DNA from: Dechloromonas sp.
GTDB lineage: Bacteria; Pseudomonadota; Gammaproteobacteria; Burkholderiales; Rhodocyclaceae
Assembly: GCA_028687035.1 (NCBI GenBank)
Contig: JAQUAX010000016.1
Coordinates: forward strand, 17,419-81,418
DNA length: 64,000 nt
Direction: 5' to 3'
Part shown: positions 1 through 11,000 of the stretch, in pieces
How positions within the stretch are numbered: position 1 is the stretch's first letter
Layout: the number at the start of each line of letters is the position of its first letter
The notes under the pieces: generated by a model
Database searches by the model: none
What the model saw: the letters and a program-made list of their open reading frames with translations, nothing else
What the model was told of the DNA's origin: nothing
Made by a program: the position numbers and the translations under genes

Positions 1-2
1 TG

Positions 3-131
3 CCGGAAATGAACGCGCTGCTGCGCCAGATGGAGGAAACCGAGCGCGCCGGCCAGTGCAACCACGGCCGGCCGACCTGGACCGAACTGACGCTGGAGCA
101 ACTGGACAAACTGTTCCTGCGCGGACAGTAG
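3..131 (+). CDS. mutL: MutL DNA mismatch repair protein, C-terminal fragment (5' end outside window)
   Basis: Open frame from window edge: [42 protein letters not shown]; matches MutL C-terminal QCNHGRPT...L..L.+LF.RG. Confidence 0.85.
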   Translation, partial: PEMNALLRQMEETERAGQCNHGRPTWTELTLEQLDKLFLRGQ

Positions 132-229
132 GCAAAAACGCCATCGCCGGCCGGAAAGGCCGTGCCGGCGGGCGCTCCGCCGGCATACACCGGTTTACAA
201 TGAACCCTTTATCCGGGGAGGAATAGCCG

Positions 230-1006
230 ATGTTCTCGATCAAGCGACGCAACACCCTGGCCTGGCTGGCCGGCGCCAGCCTGCTGCCCCGGACCTGGGC
301 CGCCGAAAAGCCGTGGGACCTGCTGATTTACTGCGGCATCACGATGATCCGCCCGATGACCGAGATCGCCCGGCTGTTCGAACAGCGCGAAGGGGTCACG
401 ATCTCGCTGGCCCAGGGCGGGTCTGAAAACCTGTACCAGTCGGCGCGCAAGACCGGCGTCGGCGAGTTCTACCTGCCGGGCGAACCGTCGTTCTATTTCG
501 AGCACGAGAAGGAAGGCCTGTTCGTCGAGAAGGTCACCGTCGGCTACAACCAGATATCGCTGATGGTCGCCAAGGGCAATCCGAAGGGGGTCAAGGCCGA
601 CGTCCGCGAACTGCTGCGCAAGGACCTGGTCGTCGCGCTCGGCAACGCCGAATCGGGCAGCGTCGGCAAGGAGTCGAAGACCATCCTCGACGGCCTCGGC
701 CTCTATCCGCGGATCGTCCGCCAGGCGGCCTTCCTGTCGCCGGATTCGCGCAGCCTGATCAATGCGCTGAAACAGGGCGAGGTCGACCTGATCATGAACT
801 GGCGCGCAGTCGGCCATTTCCCGGACAACGCGCCGAAGATCGACGTCATCGACCTGCCGGAGCGCATCGCCAAGCCGCAGCCGCTGTACCTGATCCTGCT
901 CAAGAGCGCCCGCAACCCGGCGCTGGCCCGCCGCTTCTCGCGCCTGGCCAGTGGCCCGGAAGGCCAGGCCATTTTCCGCAAGCACGGTTTCCTGGTCGAT
1001 CAATGA
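230..1006 (+). CDS. Periplasmic substrate-binding protein (PBP-like, phosphate-binding type)
   Basis: Signal peptide-like N-terminus; overlaps the downstream hybrid kinase start, suggesting a sensor module. Confidence 0.7.
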   Translation: MFSIKRRNTLAWLAGASLLPRTWAAEKPWDLLIYCGITMIRPMTEIARLFEQREGVTISLAQGGSENLYQSARKTGVGEFYLPGEPSFYFEHEKEGLFVEKVTVGYNQISLMVAKGNPKGVKADVRELLRKDLVVALGNAESGSVGKESKTILDGLGLYPRIVRQAAFLSPDSRSLINALKQGEVDLIMNWRAVGHFPDNAPKIDVIDLPERIAKPQPLYLILLKSARNPALARRFSRLASGPEGQAIFRKHGFLVDQ

Positions 1007-4000
1007 GCCAGAAGCGCGGCTTCGTCGCCCACCTCGAGCAGGCCTCGCCGGCCCGCCTGCTGGTCGGCTTCGCACTGGTGCTGCTGCTCAGCGTCGGCGC
1101 CATCTTCGGCAGCAAGCTGTTCTTCACGCGGATCACCGACGACCTGCATGCACAGTTGCGCAACGAGGACGCCCGGCTGCTGATCGGCGAGGAAATCATC
1201 GGCGGCATCCACCGGATCGAGCGCGATTTCTTCCAGTTGGCCGCGACCCACCAGCCGGCCGCCTTCCAGCGCCAGTTCAGGTCGCTCGACACCACCCTCG
1301 ACAAGCTGCTGCACGACCTGCTGGTACTCCAGGAAGGCGGCGAGGTCGTCCGCCATCTCGCCGTCAATCTGGAAGGCCGCGACCAGGTCCGGCAGACCAT
1401 CCGCTACCAGCGCGAGGACAACGCGCTGCCGCCGATGGAAGTCATCGAGATCGCACCGCTGGTCGGCCAGACCCGGGACCACGCCGACCGCCTGGAAGCA
1501 CTGCTCGAAAAGCGCTGGCAGGCGGAAGACTCGGAAAATCGCCAGGCCTTCTTCGCGACCGAGCAGGACATCACGCTGTTCATGAAGCAGCTGCCCCCCT
1601 ACTTCGAGCGCCTGAACGAGAACGCCAACCGCCTGCTGGTCGAGGCCTTCGACCGGCGCGCCGCGCTGCAGGAACAGATCGCCGGCACGGAAACGCGGCT
1701 CAGGTACCTGGAAAACCTGCTGATCGTGCTGGTCGTCCTCGTCGCGCTGGCGGCCGGCGCCTTCGCCGCGTGGCGCATTGCCTACGCGCGCAGCCGGCTG
1801 TCCGACGCGCTGCAGCAGCTGGCAACCCAGAACGCGCGGACGACGACGATGCTGGACACGCTGTCGGACGGCGTCTACGCGACCGACCTCGACGGTCGCC
1901 TGCTGATGATGAACGCCGCCGGCGAAGGGATACTGGGCTGGAAGAACGACGAGCTGGTCGGCCACTCGGTGCATCAGCGGATACACCACGTCCGGCCGGA
2001 CGGCAGCCCCTTCCCGCTCGAGGAATGCCCGCTGATCGAGGTGCTCGACCAGGAAAAGGCGATCGCTGGCGAGGAATATTTCATCCACCGCGACGGCCGC
2101 GCGATTCCCGTCGCCTACCGCTCGTCGCCGCTGTATCTCGACGGACGCCTGGCCGGCGCGCTGGTTTCCTTCCAGGACATCACCGAGCAGCGCGAACGCG
2201 AGGCCCAGCTGGCGCTGCAGCGGGCCGCGCTGGAAGCCGCGGCGAACATGATCATGATCACCAACCGGCAGGGGGCAATCGAATACGTCAACCCGGCCTT
2301 CTGCTCGGGCACAGGTTTCGAACGCGACGAGATCCTCGGCCGGACGCCGAAAATACTGCAGTCGGGCCGCCACGATGCGGCGTTCTATACCGCGATGTGG
2401 TCGACGCTGCTGGCCGGCCGGGTCTGGGAAGGGGAAATCGTCAACCGGCGCCGCGACGGCAGCCTGTACCCGGAGCGGATGACCGTGACCCCGATCCTGG
2501 AAAATGGCGCGATCCGGCACTTCGTCGCGATCAAGTGGGACATTTCCGCCGAAATCGAGACGCGGACCCGTCTCGCGATGATCGAAACGGCGATCGAGAA
2601 CATCAACCAGGGCGTGTTCATCACGACCCCCGAACTGTCCGAGGAAGGCCTGCGCATCGAGTGGGTCAACCGCGGCTTCACCCGGCTGATGGGCTACGGC
2701 CGCGACGAGATGACCGGCCGGCTGACCAGCGCGCTGCGCAGCGACAACACCCGGCTCGACGGCTTCCGCCGGGTGCTGGCCAGCCTGGCCGAGGGCCGCC
2801 CGGAATCCTGGGAAACTCGCTACCGGCGCAAGGACGGCAGCGAACTCGACGTCGAGGTGCATTACGCGCCGGTCCGCGACGCGAGCGGAAAGATCACCCA
2901 TTTCGTCGCGTTGATGACCGACATCGGTGCCCGCCGGGCGGCCGAACAGGCGCTCGAGCAGGCGCGCGATGCCGCCGTCGAGGCATCGCGGCTGAAATCC
3001 GAATTCCTGTCGACGATGTCGCACGAAATCCGGACCCCGATGAACGGCGTCATCGGCATGACCGACTTGCTGCTCGACACCGAACTGAGCGACGAGCAGA
3101 AGGAACTGGCGACCGTGATCCGCGATTCCGGCCACGCGCTGCTGACGGTGATCAACGACATCCTCGACTTCTCGAAAATCGAGGCCGGCAAGATCGACAT
3201 CGAGCACAACACCTTCCGCCTCGCCCAGGTCGTCGAGGGCGCCAGCGAGCTGCTCGGCTCGCAGGCGCGGGCGAAGAAGCTGTCGATGATGGTCTTCATC
3301 GACCCGACGCTGCCGACGCACGTGATCGGCGACTCGGTCCGCCTGCGCCAGGTGCTGGTCAACCTGATCGGCAACGCGGTCAAATTCACCGCGGCCGGCG
3401 AGATCACGGTGCGGGTCGAAGGGCTGGGCAGCGACGGCATCCGCTTCTCGGTCAACGACACCGGCATCGGCATCGAGCCGGAAGCGCAGAAACGCCTGTT
3501 CACCGCCTTCACCCAGGCCGACAGCTCGACCACCCGGCGTTTCGGCGGCACCGGCCTCGGGCTCGCGATCTCGCGCCAGCTGGTCGAACTGATGGGCGGC
3601 CGGATCCACCTCGACAGCACGCCGGGCGTCGGCTCCCGCTTCTGGTTCACGCTGCCGCTGCCGGCCGACCCGAGCACGACGGCCGATGCGCGCCAGGCCC
3701 CGGCGCTGCGGGTGCTGGTCGTCGACGACCGCGAAACCGACTGCCGCATCATCTGCCACTACCTCGAGGCCTGGCGGATCGACTGCGCTGCGGCGCACAG
3801 CGGCGCCGACGCGCTGCGCCTGATCGCCACCGCCGAAGCCGAGGGACATCCCTACGCGGCGGTCGTCATCGACTACGAAATGAACGACATGGACGGCATC
3901 GCGCTGGCCCGCCGCATCCGCGCCGAGCACGATGCCCGGCTGCCGCGGCTGGTAATGATCACCGCCCACGACCGTAACCAGCTCGAAGACGAGGCGCTGG

Positions 4001-4512
4001 CGGCGGGATTCGCCGGCTTGCTGGTCAAGCCGATCCGCCAGTCCCACCTGTTCGACGCACTGGTGCCGCGCCTGCCCGAGCCGCCGCTGCTGACCGCCGA
4101 GGCCGTCGAGCCTCCGCCGCCGCAGACGACCGAACGCGGTCCGCTGATCCTGCTCGCGGAAGACAACCCGACCAACCGGATGCTCGCCGAACGCCTGCTG
4201 ACCCGCCACGGCTACGTCGTGCATAGCGTCGTCAACGGCCAGGAGGCCGTCGAGGCCAGCCAGACGCTGCCGATCGCCGCGATCCTGATGGACTGCCTGA
4301 TGCCGGTGATGGACGGCTTCGAGGCGACGGCGGCGATCCGCCGCCAGGACCGTGAAACCCAGCGTCACGTGCCGATCATCGCGATGACCGCGAACGCGAT
4401 GGAAGGCGACCGCGAACGCTGCCTGGCCGCCGGCATGGACGACTACCTGAGCAAACCGATCAACGTCGCCCAGTTGACCGCGACGCTCGCCCACTGGACC
4501 CGGAAGGCCTAG
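1003..4512 (+). CDS. Hybrid sensor histidine kinase (TM region, PAS domains, HisKA/HATPase, two receiver domains)
   Basis: PAS-like repeats, FLSTMSHEIRTPMNGVIGM H-box, GTGLGLAIS, two REC domains. Confidence 0.9.
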   Translation: MSQKRGFVAHLEQASPARLLVGFALVLLLSVGAIFGSKLFFTRITDDLHAQLRNEDARLLIGEEIIGGIHRIERDFFQLAATHQPAAFQRQFRSLDTTLDKLLHDLLVLQEGGEVVRHLAVNLEGRDQVRQTIRYQREDNALPPMEVIEIAPLVGQTRDHADRLEALLEKRWQAEDSENRQAFFATEQDITLFMKQLPPYFERLNENANRLLVEAFDRRAALQEQIAGTETRLRYLENLLIVLVVLVALAAGAFAAWRIAYARSRLSDALQQLATQNARTTTMLDTLSDGVYATDLDGRLLMMNAAGEGILGWKNDELVGHSVHQRIHHVRPDGSPFPLEECPLIEVLDQEKAIAGEEYFIHRDGRAIPVAYRSSPLYLDGRLAGALVSFQDITEQREREAQLALQRAALEAAANMIMITNRQGAIEYVNPAFCSGTGFERDEILGRTPKILQSGRHDAAFYTAMWSTLLAGRVWEGEIVNRRRDGSLYPERMTVTPILENGAIRHFVAIKWDISAEIETRTRLAMIETAIENINQGVFITTPELSEEGLRIEWVNRGFTRLMGYGRDEMTGRLTSALRSDNTRLDGFRRVLASLAEGRPESWETRYRRKDGSELDVEVHYAPVRDASGKITHFVALMTDIGARRAAEQALEQARDAAVEASRLKSEFLSTMSHEIRTPMNGVIGMTDLLLDTELSDEQKELATVIRDSGHALLTVINDILDFSKIEAGKIDIEHNTFRLAQVVEGASELLGSQARAKKLSMMVFIDPTLPTHVIGDSVRLRQVLVNLIGNAVKFTAAGEITVRVEGLGSDGIRFSVNDTGIGIEPEAQKRLFTAFTQADSSTTRRFGGTGLGLAISRQLVELMGGRIHLDSTPGVGSRFWFTLPLPADPSTTADARQAPALRVLVVDDRETDCRIICHYLEAWRIDCAAAHSGADALRLIATAEAEGHPYAAVVIDYEMNDMDGIALARRIRAEHDARLPRLVMITAHDRNQLEDEALAAGFAGLLVKPIRQSHLFDALVPRLPEPPLLTAEAVEPPPPQTTERGPLILLAEDNPTNRMLAERLLTRHGYVVHSVVNGQEAVEASQTLPIAAILMDCLMPVMDGFEATAAIRRQDRETQRHVPIIAMTANAMEGDRERCLAAGMDDYLSKPINVAQLTATLAHWTRKA

Positions 4513-5456
4513 CTGTGTAAACCCACCAGGTTGTTCAGTCCGGTGATTCGGGAGATAGGCGGCAGATATTGAAGGCTGGCATGAGGTCTGTGCCAGTTGT
4601 AATGATGCAGCCAGAGCGGCAAGTGCTGGGCGCGCTGGCTGGAGGAGTCGTAGGCCCGGGCATAGGCCCACTCCCGCAATGCGGTCTGGATGAAGCGCTC
4701 GGCCTTGCCATTGGTTTGTGGCGTGTAGGGCTTGGTGCGGAGGTGGCGCAGCCCCAGGCGCTGGCAAAGCCGGGCGAAGCGCCGGGATTTGTAGCAAGCG
4801 CCGTTATCGGTCAGGACCCGCCGGAAGGAGACGCCAAACGTGCGGTAGTAGCGCAGGGCCGACAGCAAGGCCCGGCAGGCGCTTCGGCCGCTCTCGTCGG
4901 GCTGGATGTCGGCAAAGGCGACTCTCGAATGGTCATCAAGGGCGACATGGACGAATTCCCAACCCGCCCGGGGCGAGTTTTGCGTGCGATCCCCGGTGGC
5001 CCGATGTCCCGGTCGATGAAAGCGCCCGAGCTTCTTGATGTCGAGATGGAGCATATCGCCCGATGCGGCATGCTCATAACGCACGATGGGTGCGGCCGGT
5101 TCGAGTGCCGCCAGGCGGTTGAGTCCTGCGCGCGTGAGCCAGCGAGCGATGGTACTCCGGCCGATCCCGCATTGCTGGCTGATCTGGCGATACGTCTGGC
5201 GGCTGCGCCGCTGCTCGATCACCTGGGCTCGGACGGCCGGCGGCAAGGCGTGCGGACAAGTTTTGGGGCGTGACGAGCGGTCGTTGAGTCCGGCTACGCC
5301 TTCGGCCCGGAAACGCTGCAACCACTTGTAGGCGGTTCGTACGCTGACGCCACTGGCGTGAGCAGCCTCCTCGGGCCGCAATCCGCCATCGAGCATGCGT
5401 TGAACAAGAAGGGCTCGACCGTGCGGCGTTAATCGGGCATTTTTATGGATGTTCAT
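4509..5456 (-). CDS. IS481-family transposase (HTH + DDE integrase core)
   Basis: MNIHKNARLTPHGRALLVQRMLDGG...; DDE motifs LHLDIKKLGRF, LTDNGACY, KAERFIQTALREW; stop codon lies in the target duplication. Confidence 0.92.
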   Translation of the reverse strand: MNIHKNARLTPHGRALLVQRMLDGGLRPEEAAHASGVSVRTAYKWLQRFRAEGVAGLNDRSSRPKTCPHALPPAVRAQVIEQRRSRQTYRQISQQCGIGRSTIARWLTRAGLNRLAALEPAAPIVRYEHAASGDMLHLDIKKLGRFHRPGHRATGDRTQNSPRAGWEFVHVALDDHSRVAFADIQPDESGRSACRALLSALRYYRTFGVSFRRVLTDNGACYKSRRFARLCQRLGLRHLRTKPYTPQTNGKAERFIQTALREWAYARAYDSSSQRAQHLPLWLHHYNWHRPHASLQYLPPISRITGLNNLVGLHS

Positions 5457-5539
5457 TCGGGGCCTCGGAGGTTTGTTTGGTTGGCGCCTCCAATTCTCCG
5501 GGGAGATACCCCGAGTGAACAACCTACAGAGAGATCACA
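4514..5539 (-). mobile_element. IS481-family insertion sequence with 6-bp target duplication CCTAGC (4508-4513 and 5540-5545)
   Basis: Imperfect terminal inverted repeats tgtg-N10-aggttgttca at both ends; identical CCTAGC flanks. Confidence 0.9.
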
Positions 5540-5583
5540 CCTAGCCGGCCTCCGCAACCGAGGCCCCACTTTTGCTTTCAGGA

Positions 5584-6813
5584 TCAGTTCGCCACAGGGC
5601 TGGAGGCAACGGCCGATGCTTCGGCACTTGCGGAACTGCCGCCGGTCTGAACGAAGGCTTCGACATCGGGAATCACATGGTCCTGGAAAGCCCAGTTGGC
5701 AACGATGCGCACTTTCCCACCGGAAACCACGACGTTGTAACCTGCGATCCCGAGTCCGCGACTGAAGGCATTGATGCGCCGACCATTGGACAGATCGATG
5801 ATATTGATTTCCTTCAGTCCATTTTCCTGAACCACCGCATAGGCACCGCTGGGCGTCCTGAACCAGTCGGCGCGCCAGTAGTAGTGGGAAAGGTTGCGCT
5901 GCCCCTGGAGGTCGTACAAGGACTCGAAGCTGGTCATCCGCTCGCAGTAATTGACGAGACCGTTTTTCCGGCGGCAATCGCTGAAACTGTGGACCGACTT
6001 CCCGCCGGAGTCGATATTCAGCGGAATCAAGGAGCCGGTCCGCAGGTTCATGAAGGCATAATCCTCGATCCTCGCGCCGGCAATGCGCCCGAACAGCTTG
6101 CCGATGTCGGCGACTGGATTACCGGCACTGCTGTTCTGCCGTTCCAGAAGGATGGTGTCGGTCGTCCCGACTGCCCCGTGCTGCAAGGGAGTGATTTGGT
6201 AGCCATCGGGAAATGCTATGTTGCTGACGCCCTTTCCCGCGTCATAGCGAAAGGCAGCACTCTGCCGGGAAACGATCACCCCGCCGGGGATCAGAATCAG
6301 CAGTTCGCCACTCAGCACCTTGCCGCTCGCTGTCGTCACGGTCCAGCCATTCGGCCCGCTGACCGCTTGGCCGATGTCAACCGGTTGATCCAGCCTGCCC
6401 AGGCTTATCCACTTGATTTTCGCAGCTCGCCCCGCCGTTTCGGCCAGATAGGTCGCGCTACCGCCGATCGGATCGACGGCATAGCGGCTGATACGTCCTT
6501 CCGGATCCAGAATAGCCTGGCCGTTTACGAGAAAGCCATCCCTGCGCGTCACGACATCGAAGAAGGGAACGGACCCGGCGCCACCAATGCGCAATTTTTC
6601 AGCCAATTCCTCCTCGGAAACGACAGGAGGGGCGGCAGGACCGGCCATGGACGAGCCCGCTGGCGCTGCCGGCAAACCATAAGCCTTCAGCATTTCAGCC
6701 TGTATCCGCGCCTGCAGTTGCTGCATCTGCTCGGCTGTCAATCCCTGCGCCGAGACTGCGCACGACAGTAAAAGCGTGGTCAGAAGCATGCCGGCACGAT
6801 GATATTTTTTCAT
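5584..6813 (-). CDS. Secreted hypothetical protein (409 aa, signal peptide)
   Basis: MKKYHRAGMLLTTLLLSCAVSAQG signal peptide; no family recognised. Confidence 0.65.
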   Translation of the reverse strand: MKKYHRAGMLLTTLLLSCAVSAQGLTAEQMQQLQARIQAEMLKAYGLPAAPAGSSMAGPAAPPVVSEEELAEKLRIGGAGSVPFFDVVTRRDGFLVNGQAILDPEGRISRYAVDPIGGSATYLAETAGRAAKIKWISLGRLDQPVDIGQAVSGPNGWTVTTASGKVLSGELLILIPGGVIVSRQSAAFRYDAGKGVSNIAFPDGYQITPLQHGAVGTTDTILLERQNSSAGNPVADIGKLFGRIAGARIEDYAFMNLRTGSLIPLNIDSGGKSVHSFSDCRRKNGLVNYCERMTSFESLYDLQGQRNLSHYYWRADWFRTPSGAYAVVQENGLKEINIIDLSNGRRINAFSRGLGIAGYNVVVSGGKVRIVANWAFQDHVIPDVEAFVQTGGSSASAEASAVASSPVAN

Positions 6814-6946
6814 TTAAAGCCCCCTGGAAGCGAACGACGAAACGGGCGGAATACTCATATGGAATATTCCATTCGACATTCTAACCCGGACACCGGGAGC
6901 CCTCCGCCAAGAATCGTGCGCTCACGCTTCCACAGCCTTTGATTAT

Positions 6947-6963
6947 CTTAAGACTGCGTTAAT
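6947..6963 (+). promoter_or_regulatory. Putative OmpR/PmrA/QseB-type box CTTAAG-N5-GTTAAT
   Basis: Two half-sites at 11-bp spacing upstream of the RND operon; similar to the array at 12705. Confidence 0.45.
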
Positions 6964-7006
6964 CCGGGGGCTCTACACTCGCCCCACTCCCAATCCGAGC
7001 GCGATC

Positions 7007-8071
7007 ATGCCCAAGTATTCCCTGCTGGCCCTGTGGGCCGTATTTTCCGTCGCCACCGCCGGCGAGCCGCTGGTGCTGCAGGCGGCCCAGCTGAAATCGC
7101 TGGGCATCGCCACCGCCGTTGTCGGCCAGGCCGGCGAGGGTCGCGCCGGCACGCTGCCGGCCCAGGTTCTGGTGCCCAACGCGCAGATGCGGCTGGTCTC
7201 GGCGCCGGTTTCCGGCATGATCGAGCAGTTGACCGTGGCCCCCGGCTCGACGGTGCGCCGCGGCCAGGTCGTCGCCCGGCTGGCCAGCCCGCAGGCGCTG
7301 GAACTGCAGCGCGACGCGCTGCAGTCGGGCAGCCAGTCGGCGCTGCTGCAACAGAACCTGAAACGCGACGAACAGCTGTTCGCCGAAGGCCTGATCGCCG
7401 AAGCGCGGCTGCAGGCGACGCGCGCCGCCGCCGCACAGGCCGCCGCACAGGCCGACGAACGCCGGCAGGGCCTGGCCCTGGCCGGCATCGCGCCGGGCAG
7501 GCTGGGCGGGCCGCTGGCGCTGGTCGCGCCGATCGACGGCGTGGTGCTCGAACAGGGCGTCCAGCTCGGCCAGCGCGTCGAGGCGTCGGCGCTGGTCTAT
7601 CGCATCGCCCAGCTGAAGCCCCTGTGGCTGGAAATCCAGGCGCCGCTCGACATCGCCGCCGGGCTGAAGGAAGGCGCGCCGGTGAAGATCGCCGGCAGCG
7701 CCGTCAGCGGCAAGCTGATCGCCGTCGGCCGCGCGGTCGATGCGGCCAGCCAGACCGTGCTGCTGCGCGCCGCGGTCGGCCAGGGCGCCGAGACGCTGAC
7801 GCCGGGCCAGGTCGTCGAGGTTGAGGTGGCCGCCGCCAACGGCAGCCGCCAGCGCCTGCCGGCCGCCGCGCTGGCCCGCGTCGACGGCAAGACCTGGGCC
7901 TTCGTGCAGACCGCCGCCGACGACAAATCCGCCACTTTCGAGGCGCGCGAGGTGCGCGTCGCCGGCCAGGGCGGCGACAGCGTCCAGGTCGAAGGCCTGA
8001 AGGCCGGCGACAAGGTCGCGGTCAAGGGCATTTCCGGGCTGAAGGCGATGTTGACCGGGGTCGGCAACTGA
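7007..8071 (+). CDS. RND efflux periplasmic adaptor (CusB/CzcB/HlyD-like)
   Basis: Barrel-sandwich/HlyD features (VSAPVSGMIEQLTVAPGSTVRRGQVVARL); precedes RND permease. Confidence 0.88.
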   Translation: MPKYSLLALWAVFSVATAGEPLVLQAAQLKSLGIATAVVGQAGEGRAGTLPAQVLVPNAQMRLVSAPVSGMIEQLTVAPGSTVRRGQVVARLASPQALELQRDALQSGSQSALLQQNLKRDEQLFAEGLIAEARLQATRAAAAQAAAQADERRQGLALAGIAPGRLGGPLALVAPIDGVVLEQGVQLGQRVEASALVYRIAQLKPLWLEIQAPLDIAAGLKEGAPVKIAGSAVSGKLIAVGRAVDAASQTVLLRAAVGQGAETLTPGQVVEVEVAAANGSRQRLPAAALARVDGKTWAFVQTAADDKSATFEAREVRVAGQGGDSVQVEGLKAGDKVAVKGISGLKAMLTGVGN

Positions 8072-8072
8072 C

Positions 8073-11000
8073 ATGCTGGAAAAACTGATCCGCTTTTCGC
8101 TGACCCAGCGCCTGCTGCTGCTGGTGCTCACCGCGATGCTCACCGGTGCCGGCGTGCAGGCCTTCCTCGGCCTGCCGATCGACGCTTTCCCCGACGTCTC
8201 GACGACGCAGGTCAAGATCATCCTGAAAGCCCCCGGCATGACGCCGGAAGAGGTCGAGACCCGGCTGGCCGTGCCGGTCGAGCAGGAAATGCTCGGCATC
8301 CCGCACCAGCGCCTGCTGCGCTCGACGTCCAAGTACGCACTGACCGACATCACCATCGATTTCGAGGACGGCACCGACATCTACTGGGCGCGCCAGCAGG
8401 TCGGCGAACGCCTGGCCGGCGCGATGGGCAACCTGCCGCCCGGCGTCACCGGCGGCATGGCGCCGATCACGACGCCGCTCGGCGAAATGTTCATGTTCAC
8501 GATCGAGGGCGACCTGCCGCTGGCCGACAAGCGGGCGCTGCTCGACTGGGTGATCCGCCCGCAGCTGCGCACCATTCCCGGCGTCGCCGACGTCAACAGC
8601 CTGGGCGGCGAGGTGCGGACCTTCGAGGTCGTTCCCAACCCGCAGCTGCTGGCAGCGCGCGGCCTGGCGCTGAAGGACCTGCAGGCGGTACTCGAAGCCA
8701 ACAACCGCAACGACGGCGCCGGCCGCCTGGCCGACGGCGAAGAAGCGCTGCTGGTGCGCGCCGAGGGCGCCATCCGCACGCTCGACGACGTCCGCGCCAT
8801 CGTGCTGCAGGCGAAGGACGGCCGCGTCGTGCGCGTCGCCGACGTCGCCGACGTGCGCTTCGGCGCGCTGACCCGCTACGGCGCGGTGACCCAGAGCGGC
8901 CGCGGCGAAGCGGTCGAGGGCCTGGTCCTCGGCCTGCGCGGGGCCAACGCGCAGGCCGTCGTCGACGGCGTCAAGGCACGCCTGGCCGAGATCGCGCCGA
9001 CGCTGCCGCAAGGGGTCACGATCGAGCCCTTCTACGACCGCTCGAACCTGGTCGGGCGCGCCGTCGGCACGGTGTCGAAGGCGCTGTTCGAGGCCATCGT
9101 GCTGGTCGTGCTGCTGCTGCTCGCCTTCCTCGGCAACCTGCGCGCGGCGCTGGTCGTCGCGCTGATGCTGCCGCTGTCGGCGCTCGCCACTTTCATCCTG
9201 ATGCGCAGCTTCGGCCTGTCGGCCAACCTGATGAGCCTGGGCGGCCTGGCCATCGCGATCGGCATGCTGGTCGACGCGGCGGTCGTCGTCGTCGAGAACG
9301 TCGAGAGCCAGCTCGCCCACGCCCGCGACGAACTGCCGACGCTGCACCTGATCTTCCGCGCCGCGCGCGAAGTGGCGATGCCGGTCGCCTCGGGCATCGT
9401 CATCATCATCATCGTCTTCCTGCCGCTGCTCACCTTGCAGGGGCTGGAAGGCAAGATGTTCGGGCCGGTCGCGCTGACCATCGTGTTCGCGCTGGCCTCG
9501 TCGCTGCTGCTGTCGCTGACCGTGGTGCCGGTGCTCTCCTCCTGGCTGATCAAGCGCGGCGCCCACCATGAGCCCTGGCTGGTCCGCAAACTGGCGGCGA
9601 TCTACGACCGCGTGCTCGCCTCGGCGCTGGCCAATTCCCGCCGCTACGTCGCCGGTGCCGTACTGGCGCTGCTCGCCGCCGGCGGGGCCTTCGGCCTGCT
9701 CGGCAAGAGCTTCATGCCGACGATGGACGAGGGCGACCTGATCATGCAGCTGGAAAAGCTGCCGTCGATCGGCCTCGACCAGACCATCGCGATCGACGGT
9801 GCCGCGCAACGTGCCATCCTCGAAAAGGTGCCGGAGGTGAAGGCCATCGTCGCCCGCGCCGGTGCTGACGAGCTGGGTCTCGACCCGATGGGCCTGAACC
9901 AGACCGACACCTTCATGGTGCTGCAGCCGCGCAACACCTGGCGCAATCCGGACCCGGCCTGGCTGGCCGACCGCCTGCGCGAGGTGATGGCCGATTTCCC
10001 GGGCATCGGTTTCTCCTTCACGCAGCCGATCGACATGCGCGTCTCCGAGATGCTGACCGGCGTCCGCGGCGACCTGGCGATCAAGATCTTCGGGCCGGAC
10101 CTGGCGACGCTGAACAAGCTCGCGGTCGACATCGAAAACAGCGTCAAAACCGTGCGCGGCGCCGAGGACACCTTCACGCTGAAGAACGACGGCGTGCAGT
10201 ACCTGAAGATCGCCGTCGACCGGCTCGCCGCCGGGCGTTTCGGCCTCAACGTCGATGACATCCAGAACGACCTGAAGTCGCTGCTCGAAGGCCGCAACGT
10301 CGGCACCGTGATCGAACAGGGCCGGCGCACGCCGGTCGTGCTGCGCGGCCCGGCCGGCCTGCGCGATTCGCCGGCCGATTTCGCGGCGCTGCGTTTGAGC
10401 CTGCCCGACGGCGCCAGCGTGCCGCTGGCGTCGATCGCGAAGATCGAGCGGATCGACGGCCCGGTCAAGGTCGACCGCGAAAATGCGCAGCGCTACGTCG
10501 TCGTCCAGTCCAACGTCCGCGACCGCGACCTGGTCGGCTTCGTCGACGACGCCAAGGCCACCGTCGCCCGCGACGTCAAGCTGCCGGAAGGCTACCGCAT
10601 CGCCTGGGGTGGCCAGTTCGAGAACCAGCAGCGCGCCGCGGCGCGCCTGATGGTCGTCGTGCCGGTCGCGCTGGCGCTGATCTTCTTCCTGCTGTTCTCG
10701 ACCTTCGGCTCGGTCCGCCAGGCGCTGCTGGTGCTGTCCAACATCCCGTTCGCGATGATCGGCGGCGTCTTCGGCCTGCTCGTTTCCGGCGAATACCTGT
10801 CGGTGCCGGCGTCGGTCGGCTTCATCGCGCTGCTCGGCATCGCGGTGCTGAACGGCGTCGTCATGGTCACCTATTTCAACCAGCTGCTGGCGCGCGGCAT
10901 GGGCATCGCCGACGTCGTCGTCGAGGGCGCCAGGCGCCGGCTGCGCCCGGTGCTGATGACCGCCAGCATCGCCGCCTTCGGCCTGGTCCCGATGCTGTTC

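Noticed and set aside
951-3977. Long ORF (1008 aa) in a second frame of the hybrid kinase gene, and 1000-4797 minus ORF (1265 aa)
   Set aside because: High-GC shadow ORFs with Arg/Pro- or Gln/Val/Asp-rich composition and no motifs; the kinase frame explains the region.
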